A DNA stretch of 64,000 bases from an uncultured Holophagaceae bacterium (GTDB taxonomy: Bacteria; Acidobacteriota; Holophagae; Holophagales; Holophagaceae), in NCBI GenBank assembly GCA_903913215.1, contig CAIWKE010000030.1, positions 1-64,000 of the forward strand, written 5' to 3'. Below the pieces are notes generated by a model. It did not search any database, had not been told where the DNA came from, and saw only the letters and a list, made by a program, of their open reading frames with translations. A program made the position numbers and the translations under genes. Below, in pieces: positions 25,828 through 35,923 of the stretch. The stretch's first letter is position 1; each line of letters starts with the position of its first letter.

Positions 25828-27117
25828 ATGAAATCCACCATCACCGCCAGCCTCGCCATGCTTCTGGCCGCCGGCAGCCTCCAGGCCCAGGACGTCGACC
25901 TCAAGACCGAGCTCGCCAAGCAGAGCGCCCGTCTCGCCGAGCTGGAGAAGAAGGCCGCCTCCAAGTCCGAGAGCGCCACCGGCCTCGCCTTCCCCGAGTA
26001 CCTGACCCCCTACGTCCTCATCGACCTGACCCTGCTCTCCAAGAGCAATGTCACTGTCGATGGCAAGTCCAAGGTTGACATGGGCGAACCCTTTTTCAGC
26101 GGTAACCGCTGGGGCTTAAAGGGCGCGATCAAGACCAACGTCGACGGCCTGAACGTCATCTACAAGCTGGAGAGCGAGTACTTCCTCTTTGACGGTGAGC
26201 AGGGTAAGACCAACGCCCTCTTCAACCGCGATGCCTGGATCGGCATTAGCGGCAAGCTCGGCAAGCTCACCTTTGGCCGCCAGAACACGTTGGCCCGCGA
26301 CTTCGCCGTAATCTACTGCGACCCCTTCAACCACGCCGAAGTGAACTACGACGAGGGCGGCTGGACCAACAACTCCAACTTCAAGTCCCTGGTCTACTAC
26401 GCCGGTGCCGACAGCATCAGCGCCATCAACGGCGGCCCCGCCCAGACCCGCCAGGACAAGGGCATCGTCTGGAAGTACGCCCCCGCCGACGGCTTCTGCT
26501 ATGGCGCTTCCTACAACCTGAACTACGAAACCGGCAACAACACCCGGAATTCGACTGCCTCCGTCGCCACCGGCTTCAACGCCCCCACCTGGCACATGTC
26601 CGCCTTCTACACCACGGCCAACAACACGGGCGCAACCAACGCCACCGTCCTGCCCTTCAGCCAGACCTCCATGTCCGTCGGCGGCAACGTCAACCTGACC
26701 AAGGCCCTGAAGATCAACGCCGGCTACTTCCACTACACCTCCGATCAGAACCCCGGCAAGCCCACCCGTACCGACAACGCCTACACCGTGTCCGGTTCCT
26801 ATCAGTTCTCGCCCGCGTGGGCCGGGTTCCTGGGCTACCAGGTGATCAAGGTGGATAGCGCCGCCCTAGGCCTCAACGCCGCCGGTGTCTACACCATCCC
26901 CAACGCCTTCGCCTATCCCAGCACCTCCGGCACCGCTGCCTACGTCAACGGTGGCAAGAATGTCGCCTATGCCGCCTTCCGCAACTACCTGCGCAAGGGC
27001 ATCGAGTTCTACGGCGTATTCACCTACATGAAGCTGACGGACTCCTTCAAACTGTCCACCGGCGTACCCAAGGACTCCCAGACCGAACTGGGCCTCGGAT
27101 TGCGGATGTCACTCTGA
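25828..27117 (+). CDS. Outer-membrane porin (Gram-negative type)
   Basis: 429 residues. A signal peptide (about 1-21) precedes a short coiled coil (LKTELAKQSARLAELEKKA) and then a beta-barrel sequence alternating polar and aromatic residues: GNRWGLKG, KLGKLTFGRQNTLARDF, and barrel strands to a C-terminal LGLGLRMSL. Ending close to an aromatic/hydrophobic residue with this pattern is usual for general porins. An ATG at 25828 has GAAGG upstream. It is divergent from the binding-protein gene and 21 bases before the permease, so it probably admits the same substrate. Confidence 0.85.
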   Translation: MKSTITASLAMLLAAGSLQAQDVDLKTELAKQSARLAELEKKAASKSESATGLAFPEYLTPYVLIDLTLLSKSNVTVDGKSKVDMGEPFFSGNRWGLKGAIKTNVDGLNVIYKLESEYFLFDGEQGKTNALFNRDAWIGISGKLGKLTFGRQNTLARDFAVIYCDPFNHAEVNYDEGGWTNNSNFKSLVYYAGADSISAINGGPAQTRQDKGIVWKYAPADGFCYGASYNLNYETGNNTRNSTASVATGFNAPTWHMSAFYTTANNTGATNATVLPFSQTSMSVGGNVNLTKALKINAGYFHYTSDQNPGKPTRTDNAYTVSGSYQFSPAWAGFLGYQVIKVDSAALGLNAAGVYTIPNAFAYPSTSGTAAYVNGGKNVAYAAFRNYLRKGIEFYGVFTYMKLTDSFKLSTGVPKDSQTELGLGLRMSL

Positions 27118-27138
27118 TTGCCTTGACGGGGTATTTCC

Positions 27139-28929
27139 ATGACCACTCCTGATTCCAAGAAATCCAGTGGCTGGCAGGGGGCGGATCCGATCCGCCTCCT
27201 GGCCACCCTGCTCGTCGGCGGCCTGCTCTATTTCGTGTTGCCTTCCGTGGCCCGCGTGCCCGACGCGAAAATCTTCGCCGGGACCGCCAGCGCCAAGGCC
27301 GGTGCCCTCAAGGCTGGGGACAAGGCCGCCAAGCCCGGCGACAAGGCTGCAAAGCCCGACGCCAAGTCCGCCAAGGCCGAAACCAAGCCTGCCGAAGTGA
27401 AGCCGGAAGCCCCAAAGGCTGCTGTGAAGCCTGTGGTGAAGAAGGTTCTTTCGGCCAAGGAGTTGGAGGCGCAGAAGGCTGAAGCCGAGGCCAAGGCCAA
27501 GGTGGAGGCTGCGGCCAAGGCCAAGGCGGACGCCGAAGCCAAGGTGAAGGCCGAGGCCGAGGCCAAGACCAAGGCTGAAGCCGAGAAGGTGCGCCAGGCG
27601 GACTGGATCCGCGGCCTGCACCTCTTCGCCATCTTCGTGGCCACCATCCTGGGCATCATCCTGCGCCCCCTGCCCATGGGTGCTATCGCCATCATCGGCG
27701 TGGCCCTCACGGCCATCACGGGCACCCTGCCCGTGGCGGACAGCCTCAGTGGTTTTGCAGAAAAGACCCTCTGGCTCATCATCGTGGCCTTCATGTTCGC
27801 CCGGGGCTTCATCAAGACTGGCCTGGGCACCCGCATCGCCTACTTCTTTATGCGTCTCCTGGGCAAGCGCACCCTGGGCCTGGCCTATGGCCTCGCCGCC
27901 ACAGAGTTCGTCCTGGGCCCTGTGGTGCCCAGCAACACGGCGCGCACCGCCGGCATCATGATGCCCATCGTCCGCTCCCTGGCCCGGGCGTACGGCAGCA
28001 ACCCCGAGGATGGTACCAGCCGCAAGATCGGCGCCTACCTCACCATGGCTTGCTTCAACATCGACATCATCATCAGCGCCATGTTCCTCACGGCCATGGC
28101 CGCCAACCCCATGACCCAGAAGTTCGCGGCGGACTTTGGCATCACCATCACTTGGAACAGCTGGTTCATCGCGGCCATCGTTCCCGGTCTGGTGGGCCTG
28201 ATCGTCATCCCCTACATGCTCTACAAGCTCTACAAGCCCGAGATCACCGAGACGCCCGAGGCCGTGGAAATGGCCACGGCGAAGCTCAAGGAAATGGGTG
28301 CCCCCAGCATGACGGAGTGGCTGATGGTCGCCGTCTTCGCCTTCGTGCTGGTGCTGTGGGTCATCGGCGAGAAGCAGTTTGGCATCGACGGCACCACTGC
28401 CGCCCTGCTGGGCCTCGGCCTGCTGCTGCTCACAGGCGTGCTCACCTGGAAGGATGTGCTGGAAGAGCACAACGCCTGGGATGTGCTCATCTGGACCGGC
28501 GCCCTCATCATGATGGCTGGCTTCCTCAACAAGCTGGGCATGATCCCCTGGTTTAGCAAGGTGGTGGGTGCCTCCATGGCCGGTCATGGCTGGCACTTCG
28601 GTTTCCTGGTGTTGGCCCTCACCTACTTCTACGCCCACTATTTCTTCGCCAGCATGACCGCCCACGCGGGCGCCATGTACGCCGCCTTCCTGGGTGTGTC
28701 CATCACCCTGGGTGCTCCGCCCATGTTGGCGGCCCTGGTGCTCTGCTTCTTCTCCAACCTGCACGCCAGCATGACCCACTACGGCACGGGTCCCGCCGCG
28801 GCCATGTTCGGCCAGGGGTTCGTTCCCATCGGCACCTGGTGGCGTCTGGGCTTCATCGTCAGCGTCGTCAACATCCTCATCTGGGTGGTGGTGGGCGGCG
28901 CCTGGTGGAAGGTGCTGGGCCTCTGGTAG
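27139..28929 (+). CDS. DASS-family (SLC13-like) anion:sodium symporter with Ala/Lys/Glu-rich insert
   Basis: 596 residues. After a first membrane helix (about 19-37) comes a low-complexity stretch (about 45-155) of Ala, Lys, Glu and Pro repeats (KAEAEAKAKVEAAAKAKADA), followed by the divalent-anion symporter core with the two SNT-like signatures: SNTARTAG near 262 and MTHYGTGP near 547. Helices and order fit bacterial and plastid 2-oxoglutarate/malate carriers. The family imports dicarboxylates or tricarboxylates with Na+. The insert is unusual and would lie in one compartment between helices. Co-transcribed with the porin and followed by a hairpin. Confidence 0.88.
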   Translation: MTTPDSKKSSGWQGADPIRLLATLLVGGLLYFVLPSVARVPDAKIFAGTASAKAGALKAGDKAAKPGDKAAKPDAKSAKAETKPAEVKPEAPKAAVKPVVKKVLSAKELEAQKAEAEAKAKVEAAAKAKADAEAKVKAEAEAKTKAEAEKVRQADWIRGLHLFAIFVATILGIILRPLPMGAIAIIGVALTAITGTLPVADSLSGFAEKTLWLIIVAFMFARGFIKTGLGTRIAYFFMRLLGKRTLGLAYGLAATEFVLGPVVPSNTARTAGIMMPIVRSLARAYGSNPEDGTSRKIGAYLTMACFNIDIIISAMFLTAMAANPMTQKFAADFGITITWNSWFIAAIVPGLVGLIVIPYMLYKLYKPEITETPEAVEMATAKLKEMGAPSMTEWLMVAVFAFVLVLWVIGEKQFGIDGTTAALLGLGLLLLTGVLTWKDVLEEHNAWDVLIWTGALIMMAGFLNKLGMIPWFSKVVGASMAGHGWHFGFLVLALTYFYAHYFFASMTAHAGAMYAAFLGVSITLGAPPMLAALVLCFFSNLHASMTHYGTGPAAAMFGQGFVPIGTWWRLGFIVSVVNILIWVVVGGAWWKVLGLW

Positions 28930-28965
28930 GACGTAGCTTGCTCCGCGTTAGGATGTGATACCCAA

Positions 28966-28993
28966 GGAGGAGGTGCCTCATGGCGCCTCCTCC
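28966..28993 (+). terminator. Probable terminator after the permease gene
   Basis: An 11-bp inverted repeat with one G-T pair (28966-28976 with 28983-28993), 6-base loop, followed by a short T-rich run. The right arm lies just before the CoA-transferase start, so it could also act as partial attenuation. Confidence 0.5.
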
Positions 28994-29015
28994 TGCTCTA
29001 TTTTGGGAGACACGC

Positions 29016-30209
29016 ATGGCTCCATCCGCCCTCGAAGGCATCCGCGTCCTGGAACTGGGACAGCTCATCGCCGGGCCCTTTGCCGCCAAGACCCTGGGTG
29101 AGTTCGGAGCCGAAGTCATTAAGATCGAGGCGCCGGGCAGCGGCGACCCCCTGCGCAAGTGGCGCCTCCTGAAGGACGGCACTTCCGTGTGGTGGCAGGT
29201 CCAGTCCCGAAACAAGCAGTCTGTAGCCCTGGACCTGCGGAAGCCCGAGGCCCAGGCCCTCATCCGGGAGCTAATCAAGGAGACGGATGTCCTCATCGAG
29301 AACTTCCGCCCTGGGACCCTGGAAGGCTGGGGCCTGGGATGGGAGGAACTGCACGTCCTCAACCCGGGGCTAATCATGTTGCGCATCTCGGGCTATGGCC
29401 AGACAGGCCCCTATCGGGACCGTCCCGGCTTCGGCGTCATCGGCGAGGCCATGGGGGGCCTACGCTACCTCACGGCGGAACCGGGCCGCACACCGGTCCG
29501 TGTGGGGGTGTCCATCGGGGATTCCCTGGCGGCACTGCATGGCGTCATCGGCGTGCTGCTGGCCCTCTACCACCGGAAGGTGAATGGCGGCGAGGGACAG
29601 GTCATCGACATCGCCCTCTATGAGGCCGTCTTCAACATGATGGAAAGCCTGCTGCCAGAGTACAGCGCCTTCGGTGTGGTGCGGGAACCTTCAGGCAGCG
29701 CCATGCCCGGCATCACCCCCACCAATGCCTACCGGTGCGCGGACGGGGGCTTTGCCCTCATCGCAGGTAATGGCGACGGCATCTTCAAGCGCCTCATGGT
29801 TCGCATTGGTCGCCCGGACCTATGCGACGATCCCACCCTGGCCGGAAATGATGGCCGCACCGCCCGGGCATCGGAACTTGACGCGGCCATCGGGGCCTGG
29901 TCTGGAGCCCTCACCCTGGACGAGGTGTTGGCGGCCCTGGACGAGGCTCGGGTGCCCGCTGGCCGCATCTACAGCGCCAAGGACATCGCCGAGGATCCCC
30001 ACTACCGAGCCCGGAACATGATCCTGGAGGCCACCCTGGCCGATGGCCAGGTGATCGAGGTGCCAGGCATCGTGCCCAAGCTGAGCCTCACGCCGGGGCA
30101 GGTACGCCACGCCGCACCCCTGCTGGGTGCGGACACGGAAGCGGTGTTGCTGCGGGCGGGTGTGTCCGCGACGGCCCTCGAGGAACTGCGCGCCAAGGGC
30201 GTGATTTGA
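29016..30209 (+). CDS. Family III CoA-transferase (CaiB/BaiF/Frc type)
   Basis: 397 residues. Features of the formyl-CoA transferase family: RVLELGQLIAGPFAAKTLGEFGAEVIK split at the N terminus, NKQSVALDL, ENFRPG, and a catalytic Asp near 169 in GDSLAAL. The ATG at 29016 follows GGGAGA; an upstream ATG at 28980 is within the hairpin. Such enzymes move CoA between carboxylic acids, often from succinyl-CoA or acetyl-CoA to a dicarboxylate. It is followed at once by an HMG-CoA lyase homologue, suggesting that it activates the acid that the lyase cleaves. Confidence 0.9.
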   Translation: MAPSALEGIRVLELGQLIAGPFAAKTLGEFGAEVIKIEAPGSGDPLRKWRLLKDGTSVWWQVQSRNKQSVALDLRKPEAQALIRELIKETDVLIENFRPGTLEGWGLGWEELHVLNPGLIMLRISGYGQTGPYRDRPGFGVIGEAMGGLRYLTAEPGRTPVRVGVSIGDSLAALHGVIGVLLALYHRKVNGGEGQVIDIALYEAVFNMMESLLPEYSAFGVVREPSGSAMPGITPTNAYRCADGGFALIAGNGDGIFKRLMVRIGRPDLCDDPTLAGNDGRTARASELDAAIGAWSGALTLDEVLAALDEARVPAGRIYSAKDIAEDPHYRARNMILEATLADGQVIEVPGIVPKLSLTPGQVRHAAPLLGADTEAVLLRAGVSATALEELRAKGVI

Positions 30210-30220
30210 GCGAGGCCGCC

Positions 30221-31201
30221 ATGACCCAGTCCATCCAAGACCCGTTCACCAAGGCTCAGGCCCCCCTGCTCATCCAGGAGGTTGGTCCTCGGGATGGTTT
30301 CCAGATCGAGGCAGCCTTCATCCCCACGGTCGACAAGATCGCCCTCATTGATGCCCTGAGTCTCTGTGGCCTGGCCAAGATCGAGGCGACCTCGTTCACC
30401 TCGCCCAAGGCCATTCCGGCCCTGGCAGACGCGGACGAAGTGCTGCGGGGCATCCGCCGCCAGCCTGGTGTGGTCTACACGGTCCTGGTGCCCAATCTGC
30501 GCGGGGCCGAACGGGCCTTGGCGGCAGGGGCCGACGAGCTGAATCTGGTGATGTCCACCAGCGAGACCCACAACCTGCTGAACCTGCGCATGAGCCGCGA
30601 GCAGTCCGCTGGCCGCCTCCTGGAGGTCGTGGCCCTGACCCAGGGAACCCAGGTGGCCCTGAATGTCTCTCTCTCCACGGCTTTCGGCTGTCCCATGGAG
30701 GGCGCCGTGCCCGAGGCTGTGGTCCTGGCCTACGCGCAGCGCTTCCTGGAGGCCGGGGTGCGCGGCATCACCCTCTGCGACACCACGGGCATGGCGAACC
30801 CGCGCCAGGTCAGAGCCCTCTGCGAAGCCTTCATCGGGCGCTTCCCCGGGGCGGAGCTCACCCTGCACCTCCACAACACCCGGGGCATGGGCCTGGCCAA
30901 TGCCCTGGCCGGGGTGGAGGCTGGGGTGCAGCGCTTCGACGCCTCGCTGGGCGGGCTCGGGGGCTGCCCCTACGCTCCTGGTGCCACAGGGAATGTCTGC
31001 ACTGAGGATCTGGTCCACATGCTCCAGGCCATGGGCTATGAGGTGGCTGTGGATCTGCCCCGCCTCCTGGCCGCCGCCCGGAGCCTCCCCGCCCTGCTGG
31101 GCCATGATGTCCCCGGCCAGGTGCTCCACGCGGGGCGCAGCCAGGATCTCCATCCCATCCCCGCCAGCCTCACCGAGATCAGGGCGCGAGCCGAAGCCTG
31201 A
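30221..31201 (+). CDS. Hydroxymethylglutaryl-CoA lyase family protein
   Basis: About 326 residues of the HMG-CoA lyase/citramalyl-CoA lyase group. Conserved: QEVGPRDGFQIE with the metal/substrate Arg and Asp, ATSFTSPKAIP, HLHNTRGMGLANAL with metal-binding His, and SLGGLGGCPYAPGATGN with the catalytic Cys near 248. It cleaves a CoA thioester by a retro-Claisen step, e.g. HMG-CoA to acetyl-CoA and acetoacetate. An in-frame TTG overlaps the previous stop; the ATG at 30221 is preferred. Coupled with the CoA-transferase. Confidence 0.9.
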   Translation: MTQSIQDPFTKAQAPLLIQEVGPRDGFQIEAAFIPTVDKIALIDALSLCGLAKIEATSFTSPKAIPALADADEVLRGIRRQPGVVYTVLVPNLRGAERALAAGADELNLVMSTSETHNLLNLRMSREQSAGRLLEVVALTQGTQVALNVSLSTAFGCPMEGAVPEAVVLAYAQRFLEAGVRGITLCDTTGMANPRQVRALCEAFIGRFPGAELTLHLHNTRGMGLANALAGVEAGVQRFDASLGGLGGCPYAPGATGNVCTEDLVHMLQAMGYEVAVDLPRLLAAARSLPALLGHDVPGQVLHAGRSQDLHPIPASLTEIRARAEA

Positions 31202-31390
31202 TCAGTCGCCTTCTCCCTCACCGGTCCAGCCTTCACCATTCTCTTCCTCGGGCTTCCCGGCGACGCGGTAGTCCTCACTGGCCCAGGCGCCTAGGTCTTT
31301 GAGGCGGCAGCGCTCGGAGCAGAAGGGCTTGGAGGGGTTGGCCTCCCAGGCGGTGGGCTTGCGGCAGACGGGGCAGGGGCGTAGGACCAT
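31202..31390 (-). CDS. yacG: DNA gyrase inhibitor / zinc-binding protein YacG
   Basis: 62 residues. Two Cys pairs bind zinc: CPVCRKP and CSERCR, followed by the typical LKDLGAWASEDYRVAG of YacG, which inhibits gyrase in E. coli. The start at 31390 fits the usual length; a longer upstream frame would run into the dnaK promoter. Convergent with the lyase gene and divergent from dnaK. Confidence 0.9.
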   Translation of the reverse strand: MVLRPCPVCRKPTAWEANPSKPFCSERCRLKDLGAWASEDYRVAGKPEEENGEGWTGEGEGD

Positions 31391-31424
31391 GAGTATCAGC
31401 ATATCCAAATTTGGGACGCAAAAA

Positions 31425-31490
31425 TTCAGGAAGAAAATATGAGTTCTATAATGTAGATCTACTTGACAACCGTTCCGCATGCCATAACCT
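31425..31490 (+). promoter_or_regulatory. Candidate promoters upstream of dnaK
   Basis: Two sigma-70-like candidates. A perfect TATAAT at 31447-31452 has a weak -35-like TTCAGG at 31425-31430 (16-base spacer). A perfect TTGACA at 31463-31468 has TAACCT 16 bases on (31485-31490), giving a transcript start about 40 bases before the ATG. No CIRCE repeat is visible here. Inference from consensus only. Confidence 0.4.
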
Positions 31491-31536
31491 CATAGAACTG
31501 GGGGGGCATACCCGCCCGGACATTGGGAGGCACTTC

Positions 31537-33438
<1,902 letters not shown>

Positions 33439-33484
33439 AGCTCTTCGGGGCTTCCTCGCTGCGCGAACACCCCCGGATCCCCAC

Positions 33485-33519
33485 GGAGAGCCTCGGCCAA
33501 GCCGAGGTTCTCCTTTTTT
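33485..33519 (+). terminator. Rho-independent terminator after dnaK
   Basis: A 13-bp stem with one G-T pair (33485-33497 with 33501-33513), 3-base loop and a T6 run at 33514-33519. It lies between dnaK and dnaJ and would limit read-through to the dnaJ-hspR genes. Confidence 0.85.
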
Positions 33520-33534
33520 CGGACGAATGAAATC

Positions 33535-33551
33535 TTAGTGCATTAGACTAA
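33535..33551 (+). promoter_or_regulatory. Candidate HspR (HAIR-like) operator upstream of dnaJ
   Basis: TTAGT and ACTAA arms separated by 7 bases, ending 4 bases before the dnaJ ATG. The published HAIR consensus is CTTGAGT-N7-ACTCAAG. The spacing and the inner AGT/ACT match; the outer bases do so only in part. The gene after dnaJ encodes an HspR-like repressor. Weak but suggestive. Confidence 0.35.
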
Positions 33552-33555
33552 ACCC

Positions 33556-34617
33556 ATGTCCCATCCCGACTACTACAAGATCCTGGGTGTGCCGAAAACG
33601 GCCTCGGAGGAGGACGTCAAGAAGGCCTACCGGAAGCTGGCCCGGAAGCACCACCCGGACCTGAACCCCGGGGACGCCAAGGCCGAGGCGGAGTTCAAGA
33701 AACTGGCCGAGGCCAACGACGTGTTGTCGGACCCGGAGAAGCGGAAGAACTACGACACCTATGGCGACCCCAGCGGTCCCGGGGCTCAGGTGCCGCCAGG
33801 CTTCCAGCAAGGGGGGGGCTTCGCCTTCGAGGACATCTTCGCGGGCTTCGGTGGGCGCCCCCTGCGTCACGGCCCCGAACGGGGAGAGGATCTGCTTCAC
33901 GCGGTGCGCTTGGGCTTCCGCGAAGCCTTCGAGGGTTCCCGCCTCAATCTTCGTGTGAACCGCTCGGAGCCCTGCCTGACGTGTCGTGGCACCGGCGAGG
34001 CCAGCCGCAAGCAGGAGGTCTGTCGGACCTGCCAGGGCAAGGGCAAGGTGGGCGGCGGCTCGGGTTTCCTCTCCTTCGGCCGCATGTGCCCCGATTGTGG
34101 CGGCCGGGGCTCCAAGGTTCCAGACTGCCCGGACTGCAGCGGCACCGGGCGCCATGCCCGCCAGGAGACGGTGACCATCGCCATTCCAGCGGGAGTCGAG
34201 GATGGCGCCAAGCTCCGGGTGGCCGGCAAGGGTGAGGCAGGCCGCCGTGGCGGCGGTCCTGGCGACCTCTTCCTGCAGATCAGCATGGAGCCGGATGCCC
34301 GCTTCGAGCGCAAGGGGCCGAACCTCTACGTGCGCCTGCCCATCAGCTTTTCCGAGGCCGCCTTGGGCGCCAAGGTGGAGGTGCCCACCCCCGAGGGGCA
34401 ACAGACCATCAAGGTACCCCCTGGCACCCAGACCGGCGCGAAGCTGCGCCTCAAGGGCCAAGGCATGCCCATCCCGCGGGCCAACCAGCGGGGCGACCTC
34501 ATCGCCGAGGTCGCTGTGGTGACCCCGGCGATCCATGACGAGCGCAGCAAGGAACTGCTGCGGGAGCTGGCGGAGTTGAATGATGCGGATGTGCGCCTGC
34601 AGCGGAGTGCGACATGA
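33556..34617 (+). CDS. dnaJ: Hsp40 co-chaperone DnaJ
   Basis: 353 residues. J domain at the start ([24 protein letters not shown] in parts, with HPD in [10 protein letters not shown]), a Gly/Phe-rich linker, then a zinc domain (about 138-200) with four CxxCxGxG repeats ([32 protein letters not shown]) and the C-terminal substrate domains ending before the hspR start. Type A DnaJ. Its TGA overlaps the hspR ATG. Confidence 0.96.
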   Translation: MSHPDYYKILGVPKTASEEDVKKAYRKLARKHHPDLNPGDAKAEAEFKKLAEANDVLSDPEKRKNYDTYGDPSGPGAQVPPGFQQGGGFAFEDIFAGFGGRPLRHGPERGEDLLHAVRLGFREAFEGSRLNLRVNRSEPCLTCRGTGEASRKQEVCRTCQGKGKVGGGSGFLSFGRMCPDCGGRGSKVPDCPDCSGTGRHARQETVTIAIPAGVEDGAKLRVAGKGEAGRRGGGPGDLFLQISMEPDARFERKGPNLYVRLPISFSEAALGAKVEVPTPEGQQTIKVPPGTQTGAKLRLKGQGMPIPRANQRGDLIAEVAVVTPAIHDERSKELLRELAELNDADVRLQRSAT

Positions 34618-34991
34618 GCTCTAGGGATCCCCGCATGGGCGCATACATGATCGGCGTGGTGTCGATGCGCTATGGCGTGCACCCCCAGACCCTGCGGCTC
34701 TACGAGCGGGAGGGCCTGCTGAAGCCCAGCCGCACCGAGGGCAAGACCCGTCTATACAGCGATGACGACCTGGAGCGCCTGGAGTTCATCCTGAACCTCA
34801 CCCGGGATCTGGGAGTCAATCTGGCCGGGGTGGAGGTGGTGCTGGGCCTCCGGGACCGCCTGAACCACCTGCAGGAGGACCTGGATCGTCTGGCCCAGCT
34901 TCTTGAATCTGCCGGAATGAAGGATGTGCCTCGTCCCACCTCGGCGACGGGCCTCGTGAAGCTGGTGCCCCAGGGCCTGCGGAAGCGTTGA
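34614..34991 (+). CDS. hspR: HspR-like MerR-family heat-shock repressor
   Basis: 125 residues. A MerR winged helix with the HspR-typical run [19 protein letters not shown] (one stretch), [14 protein letters not shown] and [13 protein letters not shown], followed by a short coiled coil. HspR proteins repress dnaK operons by binding HAIR sites with DnaK as co-repressor. Position after dnaJ copies the actinobacterial dnaK-grpE-dnaJ-hspR layout, lacking grpE here. It starts at ATGA with dnaJ. Confidence 0.85.
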   Translation: MSSRDPRMGAYMIGVVSMRYGVHPQTLRLYEREGLLKPSRTEGKTRLYSDDDLERLEFILNLTRDLGVNLAGVEVVLGLRDRLNHLQEDLDRLAQLLESAGMKDVPRPTSATGLVKLVPQGLRKR

Positions 34992-34998
34992 GTTCACC

Positions 34999-35035
34999 TT
35001 GAGTTGACCAGGAGGGCAGAGGCCCTTGCTATGCT
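34999..35035 (+). promoter_or_regulatory. Candidate promoter of the sigma-factor gene
   Basis: TTGACC at 35004-35009 and TATGCT at 35030-35035 with an extended -10 TGC just before it; the 20-base spacer is long, so the extended -10 would have to compensate. The AAGGAG ribosome-binding site lies a few bases before the GTG at 35057. An 11-base direct repeat overlaps the -35. Confidence 0.3.
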
Positions 35036-35056
35036 GATCCTTCCCCAAGGAGTACC

Positions 35057-35923
35057 GTGCCCCTCCGGCATCTCGAAGAGCGATCGCTCGACAAGTATTT
35101 CGATTCGATCCGGCACCTGCCTCTGCTGACGGCGGAGGAGGAGCGGATCAATGGGCGGCTTTGGCAGAATGACCACAACCCCGAGGGCCTGCGGCGGCTG
35201 GTGGAAGGCAACCTCCGCTACGTGGTGAAGGAGGCCCGCAAGTTTGAAGGCATGGGCCTGGACCTGCTGGACCTCATCAGTGAGGGCAATCTGGGCCTCA
35301 TCGAGGCTGCCAAGCGCTTCGACCCCCTGCGGGAGAACAAGTTCCTCACCTACGCCTCCTGGTGGGTGCGGCAGGCCATCTTCCACGCTTTGGCCGAGCA
35401 CGGGAACAAGATCCGCCTGCCCCAGAAGGTGGCGGGTCACCTGGTGCAGCTCAACCGCGTAACTCAGAAGCTGAGCCAAGCCCTGGGCCGGGTACCGCTG
35501 CTGCAGGAGATCGCCGACGCGGCGAGTCTCAGCATCGAGGACGTGGAACGCTACCAGCTGCTCCAGCAGACCACGTCCACGGTCTCCACCGAGCAGGGCC
35601 TGGGTGACTCGGACCTCACCGTGGGCGACAGCCTGGAGCAGGAGGTTGAACCCTCGGCCATGCACACCCTGGACCAGGAATCCTTCATGGAGCAGATCGA
35701 GGCCAGCCTCGCATCGCTCAACGAAAAAGAACGGACCATCATCACCCTGCACTTCGGCATCGGAGGCGAAGATCCCCTCACCCTTGAGCAGATCGGCAAG
35801 CGCTTCCAGCCGCCCATTTCCCGGGAGCGGGTGCGGCAGCTGGAAGAGCGCGCCTTCGCCCGCATCCGGGACCGCCGCCGCGAGGTGCTGGGGGGCTTCC
35901 TGCGCGGCGGAGATGGGCCATGA
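35057..35923 (+). CDS. Sigma-70 family RNA polymerase sigma factor (RpoD-like, group 2)
   Basis: 288 residues from a GTG with AAGGAG upstream. Region 1.2 (SLDKYFDSIRHLPLLTAEEE), region 2 (GNLRYVV, LDLISEGNLGLIEAAKRFDP, FLTYASWWVRQAI), region 3 and region 4 (EKERTIITLHFGI, EQIGKRFQPPISRERVRQLE) are all present. No RpoH-specific box is seen and the long RpoD N terminus is missing, so it is an alternative sigma of the RpoD/RpoS type. Lying directly after hspR it may serve stress transcription. It overlaps the next gene at ATGA. Confidence 0.9.
   Translation: MPLRHLEERSLDKYFDSIRHLPLLTAEEERINGRLWQNDHNPEGLRRLVEGNLRYVVKEARKFEGMGLDLLDLISEGNLGLIEAAKRFDPLRENKFLTYASWWVRQAIFHALAEHGNKIRLPQKVAGHLVQLNRVTQKLSQALGRVPLLQEIADAASLSIEDVERYQLLQQTTSTVSTEQGLGDSDLTVGDSLEQEVEPSAMHTLDQESFMEQIEASLASLNEKERTIITLHFGIGGEDPLTLEQIGKRFQPPISRERVRQLEERAFARIRDRRREVLGGFLRGGDGP

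Noticed and set aside
31411-31440. GGGACGCAAA string resembling part of a c-di-GMP riboswitch
   Set aside because: The other conserved riboswitch segments and pairing are absent; it is also upstream of the likely dnaK transcription start.
31391-31536. CIRCE operator before dnaK
   Set aside because: No TTAGCACTC-N9-GAGTGCTAA-like repeat is found.
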